NCBI RefSeq assembly: GCF_029504655.1
Contig: NZ_JAQFIL010000001.1
Location: 5,089,001-5,153,000, forward strand
Direction: 5' to 3'
Source: Catalinimonas alkaloidigena
GTDB taxonomy: Bacteria > Bacteroidota > Bacteroidia > Cytophagales > Cyclobacteriaceae
Length of the DNA stretch: 64,000 nucleotides
Made by a program: the position numbers and the translations under genes. Shown here in pieces: positions 26,105-34,963 of this stretch (position 1 is its first letter; each line of letters begins with the position of its first letter). The notes beneath the pieces are model-generated. The model worked only from the letters and a program-made list of their open reading frames with translations. It was not told the origin of the DNA and did not search any database.

Positions 26105-26722
26105 ATGCTTATGGATAAGGCTCCAGACAATATGATCGCAGTAATTTTAAGTGGCGGACAAAGTCGCCGTATGGGACAGGATAAGGGCTTGATCCAAGAG
26201 AACGGCCTGGCCTGGACGGAATCACTGCAACAAAAACTGGAGAAGGTTGGCCTAAAGACCTATGTATCTATCAACAATCTGCAAAAAGACGCTTATGTAA
26301 ATGTTTTCTCCGACCTAACTCTAATTCTTGACCATCCTTCTTCTGCTCACCTCAACGGCCCTGTCAAAGGCATACTCTCCGCTCATTTGACATTTCCCGA
26401 AAAAGACATTCTTTTCCTTCCCTGCGACATGCCTGCTTTGGCTGGTGATACTTTTTTGTGGTGGGCCAATGAATTTGCAAAGTTAAATCAGGAAGATAAA
26501 GTAGTCGTATGCAGTACCCCGGATTATTTACAACCCCTTTGTGGTGTATATAGCCAAGCTTCTCTAAAAATACTCATGCAATACTATGAAGACGAAAAGC
26601 TTCAGGACCAGAGCATGCACAATATAGTTGAGGAGATGCTGAAAGCCACTGTGATCAGTATTCCATCTGAGCTTTTACCTCAGTTTAAGAATTTTAATAT
26701 ACCCGACGACTTGCAGTCCTAG
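26105..26722 (+). CDS. mobA: Molybdenum cofactor guanylyltransferase
   Basis: Attaches GMP to molybdopterin to form the guanine dinucleotide cofactor that NasA-type reductases need. The nucleotide-binding signature VILSGGQSRRMGQDKG lies at the N-terminus, followed by ILDHPSSAHLNGPVKGILSA, LFLPCDMPAL (metal-binding Asp) and a PLCGVYSQ segment typical of MobA. Start is uncertain: ATG at 26105, 26111 or 26132 are all possible, and a TTG at 26087 would overlap the regulator stop. Position at the end of the sensor-regulator operon ties cofactor supply to nitrate control. Confidence 0.88.
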   Translation: MLMDKAPDNMIAVILSGGQSRRMGQDKGLIQENGLAWTESLQQKLEKVGLKTYVSINNLQKDAYVNVFSDLTLILDHPSSAHLNGPVKGILSAHLTFPEKDILFLPCDMPALAGDTFLWWANEFAKLNQEDKVVVCSTPDYLQPLCGVYSQASLKILMQYYEDEKLQDQSMHNIVEEMLKATVISIPSELLPQFKNFNIPDDLQS

Positions 26723-27025
26723 TTACTCTCACCTCCTCTTTCCAATTTTCCCAGTGTAGGAATAAACGTCTGTGTATTTCCTGATAGAATTGTTACTTCT
26801 CAGAACTTCAGTTCAGAAATAAAAAACTACGTACCATACTTAAAAACACCTCTTTTCCAAGACCTATCAGCAGATTACTAAGTAATTATTCTGTTAATTA
26901 TTATTTTTTCAAAATAAAATTTACGTAATATTACGTAAAAACATTTTTTATTTATAGTTTTGGAATGTCAGACGAGTTGCATAAGCCCGGAAGACGCTTG
27001 CTTTGACTACTTAAACTTCAAAAAC
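26723..27025. other. Intergenic region before the nitrate uptake genes
   Basis: About 300 bp without a gene. It holds the CTACGTACCA and TTACGTAA elements and a promoter-like TAGTTTTG described separately. A TTG-started reading from 26960 would add 22 non-family residues to the porin and is rejected. Confidence 0.6.
26827..26962 (+). promoter_or_regulatory. Tandem TTACGTAA operator candidate and -7 element before porin/narK
   Basis: TTACGTAA at 26921-26928 and 26931-26938, spaced exactly 10 bp as before nirB. CTACGTACCA lies at 26827-26836. TAGTTTTG at 26955-26962 matches the Bacteroidota -7 consensus TAnnTTTG, 16 bp after the second site. The arrangement suggests activator sites just upstream of the promoter for the porin, transporter and nitrate reductase genes. 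Confidence 0.6.
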
Positions 27026-28309
27026 ATGCGTTTAACATTTACAAAAACCTTATGTCTGCTGCTGCTCCAGCTGAGCTCAATCAAAGAAGTATATGCTCAA
27101 TTTTCTATAGGAGGTGAAATCCGCCCCCGGGCTGAATTCAGAGATGGCTTCAAGACCATCAACACCGAAGCACAGGAAGCCGCATTCTTTATAGAACAGC
27201 GCTCCCGCCTGTATGTAGGTTATCAGCAGGAGAAACTCGGATTTCAGTTTAGCCTTCAGGATGTACGCATCTGGGGAAATACCGACCAGATCTACAAAGA
27301 AGATCCGGCACTTACCAATGTGTATGAAGCCTGGGGAGAGTATAAGTTTACCCCTCAAACTTCTATTCGGGTGGGACGCCAGGCACTGGATTATGATAAT
27401 GCTCGTTTTCTGGGCAATCTGGACTGGGCACAGCAAGGCCGCAGCCACGATGCGGTAAAATTTATATACCAGGACAGTAGCGGCTTTACCTTTCATGCAG
27501 GGGCAGGCTTCAATCAAAATATATCCTTTGAGCCGGGAGAACTGTCTTCTACATATTACGAAGATGTAAATAATTATAAAACCATGCAGTACATCTGGCT
27601 ACATAAAGACTGGGCTACTGCTAAGGCATCTTTACTGATTTTTAACGATGGCCGTCAACAGGCAGATTCAACTACTGCATTTCGCCAGACTTACGGGTTC
27701 ATAGGTGACAAAAATTTAGGAAAAGTGAAGCTAGAGGGTGAACTCTACTATCAGGGAGGGGAAGATCCATCAGGTAGAAATGTAAGCGCCTGGCTGGCTG
27801 CTGTAAATGTAAACTTCAATACCAGATATACCCCGCTGACCATCGGTACAGACTATCTCTCAGGCACCAATCCCACAGATGGTAATAACCATTCATTTAA
27901 TCCGCTTTATGGTACCAACCATAAGTTTTATGGGTTTATGGACTATTTCTATGTGGGCAATAATCACGGGCTAAATGGTCAGACTTCAGGACTACTGGAC
28001 TTTTATGTCAAGTCAAAATTTAAGCTCGGTAATAAATCCGCTTTGATCGCTCATGTACATCATTTCAGTTCCCCAACGACTATTTATGCGGCCGAGGGAA
28101 ATGGAGAAGAACTATCAGCACAATTAGGTGAAGAAATTGACCTGGTGTACAATCTGAACCTTACACCCGATGTCAATTTTAAACTAGGCTATTCGCAGCT
28201 ATTCTCTACTCAATCGCTGGAAGCGATCAAAGGCGGAGCCGAACGAAAAGGCCTTAACCAATGGGTCTGGGCAATGCTTGCCATCAAACCTATATTCTAT
28301 TCTAAGTAA
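27026..28309 (+). CDS. Alginate-export (AlgE-like) family outer-membrane porin
   Basis: A 427-residue beta-barrel from ATG 27026, with signal peptide ending at KEVYAQ. The alginate_exp-type N-terminal strands read FSIGGEIRPRAEFRDGF, FFIEQRSRLYVGYQ and FQFSLQDVRIWGNTDQI, and RVGRQALDYDNARFLGNLDW is also typical. AlgE exports alginate, but this broad family also includes general and small-solute channels, and no alginate genes are nearby. Position directly before narK (32-bp gap), behind the shared operator, points to a nitrate/nitrite porin; that is inference. The C-terminus ends IKPIFYSK rather than in an aromatic residue. Confidence 0.82.
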   Translation: MRLTFTKTLCLLLLQLSSIKEVYAQFSIGGEIRPRAEFRDGFKTINTEAQEAAFFIEQRSRLYVGYQQEKLGFQFSLQDVRIWGNTDQIYKEDPALTNVYEAWGEYKFTPQTSIRVGRQALDYDNARFLGNLDWAQQGRSHDAVKFIYQDSSGFTFHAGAGFNQNISFEPGELSSTYYEDVNNYKTMQYIWLHKDWATAKASLLIFNDGRQQADSTTAFRQTYGFIGDKNLGKVKLEGELYYQGGEDPSGRNVSAWLAAVNVNFNTRYTPLTIGTDYLSGTNPTDGNNHSFNPLYGTNHKFYGFMDYFYVGNNHGLNGQTSGLLDFYVKSKFKLGNKSALIAHVHHFSSPTTIYAAEGNGEELSAQLGEEIDLVYNLNLTPDVNFKLGYSQLFSTQSLEAIKGGAERKGLNQWVWAMLAIKPIFYSK

Positions 28310-28341
28310 AAATTCGTAGAAACCATACTTAAATTAGTATT

Positions 28342-29733
28342 ATGAAAACTACTTCTAAGAAACCTGCTGTTTCTAAAAAGACAACTTCATTCAAAGCGAC
28401 ATCTATCAAATTATTCAGCCTCAATACAGTGCATATGCGCGCTTTCCATTTGTCGTGGTTCGCATTCTTTCTCTGCTTCTTTGGCTGGTTTGGCATCGCG
28501 CCCCTGATGGCGGTGGTGCGCGAAGAGTTAGACCTTAGCAAATCTCAGATCGGAAATATCATCATCTCTTCAGTGGCTATCACCGTATTTGCAAGGCTTG
28601 CCATCGGCTGGCTATGCGACAAAATCGGCCCCCGAATCACCTATACTTATCTGATGATACTCGGGTCTATTCCGGTGATGCTGATCGGACTAAGCAACAG
28701 CTATGAATCTTTCCTTATGTTCAGATTAGCCATTGGCGTAATCGGTGCGTCCTTTGTGATCACCCAGTACCATACTTCCATGATGTTTGCCCCCAATGTG
28801 GTAGGTACAGCCAATGCTACTACTGCTGGCTGGGGTAATATGGGTGGAGGCGTAACCCAGATGGTAATGCCGCTGATCTTTGCAGCCTTCGTTGGGCTTG
28901 GCTTTCTGGATACCGATGCCTGGAGATATGCAATGGTAGTGCCTGGTATCGCCCTTATCATTTGCGGTATCTTGTATTATAAGTATACCACTGACTTGCC
29001 TGAAGGTAATCTGAAAGACCTCAAGAAAAGTGACCCTGACTTTCACCTCAAGAGCAAAGAGAGCAAAGGAGCATTCAAAACTGCGCTTAAAGATTATCGT
29101 GTCTGGGCATTATTTGTGATCTATGGTGCATGCTTTGGCGTAGAGCTTACCATCAACAATATTGCTGCGATTTACTATCACGATTACTTTAGCCTGGACC
29201 TGAAAACCGCAGGACTTATCGCCGGACTTTTTGGCCTGATGAATATCTTCGCCCGTTCTCTGGGTGGATTTTTTGGCGATAAAGCCGGTATCAGGTGGGG
29301 GCTTAAAGGGCGGGTTGCATTCTTAGGTATAGCCCTATTGGTAGAAGGAGCTGCGCTGATCCTTTTTTCTCAAATGAGCGTACTTCCTCTCGCCATCATC
29401 ACCATGATTATATTCAGCCTGTTCGTACAAATGTCTGAAGGTGCCACTTACTCCGTTGTTCCTTTTGTCAACAAAAAGGCAGTAGGCGCTATCTCTGGTA
29501 TCGTAGGCGCAGGCGGTAACGCCGGAGCTGTGGCTGCGGGCTTCCTTTTCAAATCTGAAAGCCTGACTTATCCTGAAGCTCTGCTGATCATGGGTATCAT
29601 CGTAGCCTGTGTATCATCTCTGACGCTTGCGGTACGTTTCTCTGCTGTGGCTGAAAAAGAAGCCAAAGAGGAAATGGATACTGCACTGGCTGACAAAAAA
29701 GGAAAGCTGGTACTCGAGCCCGCCTTAGCTTAA
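28342..29733 (+). CDS. narK: NarK/NrtP-type nitrate/nitrite transporter (MFS)
   Basis: A 463-residue inner-membrane MFS protein with about 12 helices. Both nitrate signatures of the NNP family are visible: AGWGNMGGGVTQMVMP near residue 155 and GAGGNAGAVAAGFLF near 392, together with RLAIGWLCDKIGPR after TM2. A soluble, Lys/Thr-rich N-terminus of about 25 residues precedes TM1. It imports nitrate, or exchanges nitrate and nitrite, for the reductase encoded next. A hairpin at 29747 stands between it and the reductase gene, so the latter may be expressed at a lower level by read-through. Confidence 0.93.
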   Translation: MKTTSKKPAVSKKTTSFKATSIKLFSLNTVHMRAFHLSWFAFFLCFFGWFGIAPLMAVVREELDLSKSQIGNIIISSVAITVFARLAIGWLCDKIGPRITYTYLMILGSIPVMLIGLSNSYESFLMFRLAIGVIGASFVITQYHTSMMFAPNVVGTANATTAGWGNMGGGVTQMVMPLIFAAFVGLGFLDTDAWRYAMVVPGIALIICGILYYKYTTDLPEGNLKDLKKSDPDFHLKSKESKGAFKTALKDYRVWALFVIYGACFGVELTINNIAAIYYHDYFSLDLKTAGLIAGLFGLMNIFARSLGGFFGDKAGIRWGLKGRVAFLGIALLVEGAALILFSQMSVLPLAIITMIIFSLFVQMSEGATYSVVPFVNKKAVGAISGIVGAGGNAGAVAAGFLFKSESLTYPEALLIMGIIVACVSSLTLAVRFSAVAEKEAKEEMDTALADKKGKLVLEPALA

Positions 29734-29746
29734 AAATTGATCATGA

Positions 29747-29780
29747 GAAAGAGTCTGAAGCCAGGCCCTCAGGCTCTTTC
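29747..29780 (+). terminator. Hairpin between narK and nitrate reductase
   Basis: GAAAGAGTCTGA (29747-29758) and TCAGGCTCTTTC (29769-29780), 12 bp with one G-T pair. No strong T-tract follows (TTCCCTTTAT), so it may only attenuate. Confidence 0.55.
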
Positions 29781-29834
29781 TTCCCTTTATAAGTTCATCA
29801 TATCAATATCTTTTTGTCACTAAACTTCAAATGT

Positions 29835-32800
29835 ATGACAAATCAACCCAGCAGCTTTCGTTCTACCTGCTCTTACTGCGGAGTTGGTTGTGGAATTATT
29901 GTGAACAAAGACCGTCAGGGAAAAGTAAGCGTCAAAGGTGATCCTGATCATCCTGTGAATAAGGGAATGCTTTGCTCCAAGGGGATGAACCTGAATTATG
30001 TGGTGGAGGAAAGGAACGACCGCCTCCTGCATCCGCAAATGCGATGGAGTCGTGCCGCGCCTATGCAAAAGGTCAGCTGGGATACCGCACTGGACAGGGC
30101 AGCTGCTGTCTTTAAATCATTGATCCAAAACTACGGCCCAGACTCCATAGGTTTTTACGTTTCCGGGCAATGCCTCACCGAAGAATACTATCTGGTGAAT
30201 AAGCTCACCAAAGGTTTTCTGGGCACTAATAATATTGATACCAATTCCCGCCTCTGCATGAGTTCAGCTGTGGCAGGCTATGTCAAAACACTGGGAGAAG
30301 ATTCCGTCCCTATCTGTTATGATGATATTGAGCAGGCAGATTGCTTCTTCATTGCCGGAGCCAATCCTGCCTGGTGCCATCCTATCCTCTTTCGTCGCAT
30401 AGAAAAGCACAAAGAGCAAAATCCTGATGCTAAAATCATCGTCGTAGACCCTCGCAAAACCCAGAGCTGTGCTTTGGCTGATCTGCATCTGCAAATTCGT
30501 CCGGGTACCGATGCCGTCCTCTATCACGCAATTGGAAGATGTCTGATAGAACAGGGGGATATTGACCTGAGTTTTATCAAGGGGCATACCGATGGTTTTG
30601 AGACTTACCGCAAAGAAGTGATGCAAAAATCTTTGCAGGAAGCTGCTGCAACCTGCGATATTTCTATAGATGATATACTATTGGCTGCCAAGTACATCGG
30701 CAATGCCAAAGGTTTTCTTACTTTCTGGGCAATGGGGCTTAACCAAAGTGCCTCCGGCGTCAATAAAAACCTGGCCCTGATTAACCTCAACCTGATCACC
30801 GGACATATCGGAAAACCTGGCTCGGGACCATTTTCACTTACCGGGCAACCCAACGCCATGGGAGGTAGAGAAGTAGGGGGCATGGCCAGTCTGCTGGCAG
30901 CGCATAAAAACTTACTCGATGCCAATGACAGGCAGGAAGTTGCTGACTTCTGGGGCGTAGATAGCATTGCCGCTCAGCCCGGCCTCACGGCTACCCAAAT
31001 GTTTGATGCTCTTCGGGAAGGTAAAATGAAAGCCGTTTGGATCATCTGTACCAACCCATTAGTTAGTCTGCCTGATGCCCGTAAAATAGAAGAAGCATTA
31101 GAAAATGCCGCTTTCGTAGTGGTACAGGACATTTCTAATCGTTCTGATACTGTAGCCTATGCTGACCTGCTGCTCCCTGCCGCGGGATGGCTGGAGAAAG
31201 AAGGCACTATGACCAATTCGGAACGAAGAATCAGCTACCTGGAAAAAGCGATTGCCCCCCCCGGAGAAGCCTTGCCTGATGCGGAAATACTGTGCCGTTT
31301 TGCGAGAAAAATGGGTTTCCGTGGCTTTGATTATTCCTCTATGGCTGAGGTATATGCCGAACATTGCGCACTCACCAAAGGTACCAACATTGATATTTCC
31401 GGTTTGAGCTACGAAGTGCTGAAGGAAAAGGGCAGTATGCAATGGCCGGTTCCACAAAAAGGTCATTCGGGAACAGAAAGGTTGTTTGAAGACAAGAAGT
31501 TTTATACGCCTAACCAGCGTGCGCAGATACAAAGCAGTGGTGCCGCAAATGCCTCGGAGCCACTTACGCCTGACTTTCCTTTGGTGCTGACCACCGGACG
31601 TGTCCGTGATCAGTGGCACACTATGACACGTACCGGAAAAGTACAAAAGCTCAGGAAACATATCAGCCAGCCCTTTCTGGAGATTCACCCTTCAGACGCG
31701 TTGATTAGAGATATTCGCGAAGATGATGTGGTGTTGATAAGCAATGCCAGAGGAGAGGTAAAAGTGAAGGCAAAAATTACCGAAAACATCAAAAAAGGAG
31801 TGGTTTTTCTGCCGATGCACTGGGGCAAAATACTGCAAAAAGATTTTGGAAGAGCCAATAACCTCACCAACAATCTTTACGACCCTGTTTCCAAAGAGCC
31901 TGACTTCAAGTTCTCGGCGGTACAGGTAGAAAAAATAAGCAAAACCAGGCAGAAAATTATTATTGTAGGAGCAGGCGCAGCCGCCTATCGCTTTATCAAT
32001 ACCTATCGGGAGCTAAATGAAGAAGATGAAATACATGTCTTTTCCAAAGAAGAGCATCCTTTTTATAACCGGGTGCTTCTGCCCGAATACATCAACGAAA
32101 GCCTGGGCTGGCACGATCTGATGAAGTTCAAAACAGAAGAGGAGTTTGATCAACTGCATGTTCACCTGCACCCTTCCAATGCTATCTGCATGATTGACCG
32201 TGAGTACAAAACAGTAACCGATGCGCATGGACAAAAGCACCCTTACGACCTACTGGTGATGGCTACAGGTAGCCGTGCCTTTGTACCTGGCGATGTACCC
32301 ATGCATTACCCGGGAATCTTTACCATGCGCAGCCGAGAAAACGCCGATAAGCTCAAATATTACCTGCCCGAAGAAGCTCATGTGAGTATCGTAGGTGGAG
32401 GGCTTTTAGGTTTAGAACTGGCGGCCTCACTACTGGAAATGAATGTAAAGGTGACCATCATCCAGTTGGCTTCCCGCCTGATGGAAAGACAATTGGATTA
32501 CACTGCCAGTAATCTGCTACGAGAGAAAGTGGAAGAAATGGGCATACAGCTACAGATGAATGACCAGGTACAACTGATTGAACAGCATAAAGCCCGGGAA
32601 CCTATTCTGGTAAGGCTTAAAAGTGGAAAGTCATTGCATTGCCATGCGGTAGTTTATGCTATTGGTACCCGTCCTAATATTGAGATCGCCCGCGATGCAC
32701 ATCTGGCTTGTGGCAGAGGCGTAAAAGTCAACGACTACCTACAAACCTCTGACCCAAATATTTTTGCGCTGGGCGAAATTGCTGAACATCGCGAGAAGAT

Positions 32801-33350
32801 GCTGGGCATTACTGCTGCTGCTGAACAGCAGGCTGATATGGCTGCTCGCTTCATTGCCGGAGACCCGCTGAGCATGTACCAGGGCTCAGTACCTATGAAT
32901 ATTCTCAAGTTTTCACACTTGGATTTATGTTCTATTGGCATTCCGGACATACCGCATAAGCACCGGCACGAGTATGAAGAAATATTCTTTCTGGATAAGT
33001 CTAAAGCTTATTACAAAAAGTGCATCATCCACAAGGACCGGCTGGTAGGTGCTATCCTGATGGGTGATAAGTCTGAGTTTGCGGAGTTCAAAAGCCTGAT
33101 TGAAGAACAGACAGAACTGGGCGACATGCGGGAAAAACTGCTCCGGAGTGGTGGCGCTTCAAGGCCAGTAAAAGGAAAGCTCGTCTGCTCCTGCGGAAAT
33201 GTGGGGAAAGGTAATATTACCGAAGCGATTAACCAGGGTTGCCATGAGCTGAGACTGCTCTGCGAAGCTACGGGTGCCGGACTGGGCTGTGGTAGCTGCA
33301 AACCTGAACTCAAATCCCTGATTGATGACGAATTAACCGTTAACGTGTAG
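29835..33350 (+). CDS. nasA: Assimilatory nitrate reductase fused to NirB-like flavin domain and BFD cluster
   Basis: A 1171-residue cytoplasmic molybdoenzyme reducing nitrate to nitrite. Residues 1-690 are the NasA-type catalytic part: the [4Fe-4S] ligands C12, C15, C19 and C47 (CSYCGVGCG, GMLCSKGM), WAMGLNQSASG, GRVRDQWHTMTRTGK near the cofactor-binding end and FLPMHWG. A NirB-like FAD/NAD oxidoreductase module follows from about 706 (KIIIVGAGAAAYRF, SIVGGGLLGLELAASL, VYAIGTRPN), and a BFD [2Fe-2S] domain ends the protein (CSCGNVGKG about 1117, LGCGSCKPEL). In Klebsiella NasA has only the BFD and a separate NasC carries the flavin; here both are in one chain, so it could take electrons straight from NAD(P)H. 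Start ATG 29835; a TTG at 29814 is less likely. Confidence 0.93.
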   Translation: MTNQPSSFRSTCSYCGVGCGIIVNKDRQGKVSVKGDPDHPVNKGMLCSKGMNLNYVVEERNDRLLHPQMRWSRAAPMQKVSWDTALDRAAAVFKSLIQNYGPDSIGFYVSGQCLTEEYYLVNKLTKGFLGTNNIDTNSRLCMSSAVAGYVKTLGEDSVPICYDDIEQADCFFIAGANPAWCHPILFRRIEKHKEQNPDAKIIVVDPRKTQSCALADLHLQIRPGTDAVLYHAIGRCLIEQGDIDLSFIKGHTDGFETYRKEVMQKSLQEAAATCDISIDDILLAAKYIGNAKGFLTFWAMGLNQSASGVNKNLALINLNLITGHIGKPGSGPFSLTGQPNAMGGREVGGMASLLAAHKNLLDANDRQEVADFWGVDSIAAQPGLTATQMFDALREGKMKAVWIICTNPLVSLPDARKIEEALENAAFVVVQDISNRSDTVAYADLLLPAAGWLEKEGTMTNSERRISYLEKAIAPPGEALPDAEILCRFARKMGFRGFDYSSMAEVYAEHCALTKGTNIDISGLSYEVLKEKGSMQWPVPQKGHSGTERLFEDKKFYTPNQRAQIQSSGAANASEPLTPDFPLVLTTGRVRDQWHTMTRTGKVQKLRKHISQPFLEIHPSDALIRDIREDDVVLISNARGEVKVKAKITENIKKGVVFLPMHWGKILQKDFGRANNLTNNLYDPVSKEPDFKFSAVQVEKISKTRQKIIIVGAGAAAYRFINTYRELNEEDEIHVFSKEEHPFYNRVLLPEYINESLGWHDLMKFKTEEEFDQLHVHLHPSNAICMIDREYKTVTDAHGQKHPYDLLVMATGSRAFVPGDVPMHYPGIFTMRSRENADKLKYYLPEEAHVSIVGGGLLGLELAASLLEMNVKVTIIQLASRLMERQLDYTASNLLREKVEEMGIQLQMNDQVQLIEQHKAREPILVRLKSGKSLHCHAVVYAIGTRPNIEIARDAHLACGRGVKVNDYLQTSDPNIFALGEIAEHREKMLGITAAAEQQADMAARFIAGDPLSMYQGSVPMNILKFSHLDLCSIGIPDIPHKHRHEYEEIFFLDKSKAYYKKCIIHKDRLVGAILMGDKSEFAEFKSLIEEQTELGDMREKLLRSGGASRPVKGKLVCSCGNVGKGNITEAINQGCHELRLLCEATGAGLGCGSCKPELKSLIDDELTVNV

Positions 33351-33576
33351 CTGGGTTGGTGTTATACCGCTTGGCGTAATTTTGAGTATTATCAATTGAA
33401 ACTGGCATTGCGTTTAACACCTATTGCCATACGATAATTATTGCCATAACATTTTTGACCCCAGTGTATTGTATAATCTATTTAGGCCCATAACATATTA
33501 ATTTTCAAAGATCACACATCTGAGCGCTGGCTATTTCCGTTACTATCCAAATGTAATAACGATAGCTAACTTAATA

Positions 33577-34713
33577 ATGCAAGCCTCCCTACGTATTGTC
33601 CTCATTGTATTTTATGGATTAGCCATTCCTTCTACTTCTCTGGCCCAGGTTTTGGACTGGACAAAAAAGCAGGTTAGCAGTGTACTCAACGATACATCTG
33701 CCACTGAGCAACCCAAGTTCATTGCCTATCCTACTATTGCTTATGCCCCTGAAACCCGCTGGGAATTTGGAGTAAGTGCTCTTTATGTATACTACGCGCA
33801 AAAAGATACTACCAACCGCCTAAGTGAGATCAATGCTTTTACCTTCTTCACCCTGGAGCAACAGTACGGACTTTGGCTGGACCATGCCCTATACTCAGAC
33901 CAGAGTGAGTGGTTTTTTCTCGGCAGGCTGCGGTACCAGCGCTTCCCCCTACTCTATTATGGCATAGGGCCCGATACCCCTGAAGAAGAGTTAGCACAGG
34001 TAGATGCCAACAGCATAGCAGTCAGGGAAAGGGTGCTGCGTAATATTACAGGCAGCTTGTATATGGGCATAGAGCTGGACTTCCAACGCCTGGGAAATGT
34101 AGACTTTATTCCTGTTCAAAATGAACCATTTCCATTACCTACCGGCAACGAAGGTTCTACCAATATGGGAATAGGTATTGGGCTGGTGTATGATGACCGA
34201 CACAATGTGCTGAATGTCAGAAAAGGATTTTTCGGAGAAACAGGCTTTTTGCACTATGATGAGCGCTGGGGAAGCGACTTCTCCTTTACCCAATACTTTC
34301 TGGATGCCCGTTACTACTATCCGGTGAATCGCAATCAGGTGCTGGCTCACCAGCTATATGGCGTTAGCATGAATGGTGAGGTACCTTTTAACCAACTGGC
34401 GTTGATGGGAGGGGAAAGCCTCATGCGGGGCTACTATACCGGACGCTACCGGGATAAGACCCTGCTTGCCACCCAGCTAGAATACCGCTTTCTGCCTTTT
34501 CCCTTCAGCCGCCGCTGGGGTGCCGCTGCTTTTTTAAGCGCCGGAGGGGTAGCACCGGAGCCAAGAGAAATCAAGCTGGGAGACTGGGTAGTCGCAGGTG
34601 GAGCCGGGGTGCGCTTCCTGCTTTTCCCTACCAAAGACATCTACACCCGCCTTGATGTCGCTTTCACAGAGGAAGGTGTGGGCTATTACTTCTTTATCGG
34701 AGAGGCATTTTAG
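33577..34713 (+). CDS. BamA/TamA-type outer-membrane barrel protein (Omp85 C-terminal domain)
   Basis: A 378-residue protein with signal peptide ending at TSLAQ and a 16-strand surface-antigen (Omp85) barrel without recognisable POTRA domains. Typical segments: IGIGLVYDDRHNVLNVRKGF, the conserved GGESLMRGYYTGRYRDK (the LRGY motif of lid loop 6) and LEYRFLPFPFSRRWGAA; it ends VGYYFFIGEAF with a terminal Phe. Short, POTRA-less Omp85 proteins may pass lipids, proteins or act as pores; the role is unknown. The 226 bp upstream hold no gene, only the direct repeat ATTGCCATA (twice near 33424-33450). Confidence 0.85.
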   Translation: MQASLRIVLIVFYGLAIPSTSLAQVLDWTKKQVSSVLNDTSATEQPKFIAYPTIAYAPETRWEFGVSALYVYYAQKDTTNRLSEINAFTFFTLEQQYGLWLDHALYSDQSEWFFLGRLRYQRFPLLYYGIGPDTPEEELAQVDANSIAVRERVLRNITGSLYMGIELDFQRLGNVDFIPVQNEPFPLPTGNEGSTNMGIGIGLVYDDRHNVLNVRKGFFGETGFLHYDERWGSDFSFTQYFLDARYYYPVNRNQVLAHQLYGVSMNGEVPFNQLALMGGESLMRGYYTGRYRDKTLLATQLEYRFLPFPFSRRWGAAAFLSAGGVAPEPREIKLGDWVVAGGAGVRFLLFPTKDIYTRLDVAFTEEGVGYYFFIGEAF

Positions 34714-34963
34714 GGGACGGGACTGTTAGCACCAGTGGAAATATATGCGGAATGCGGCCGGTTGAGATGCACGATCGTATTACGGTGTTAAAGAAAGAAT
34801 GGACCTTTTAATATTAAAATAACTTTAGGCTGGCATAATTACCTTCTTTGCATCTGATTAAGCTTTAGTTTTGGTCAGCAGGGTTTCAATTTTTATTTTT
34901 CAAGGCTTGATAATATTGTATTATCAGGGCTGGATCTCAGTCTGTTAGAGCGCTTCTTTGGGA

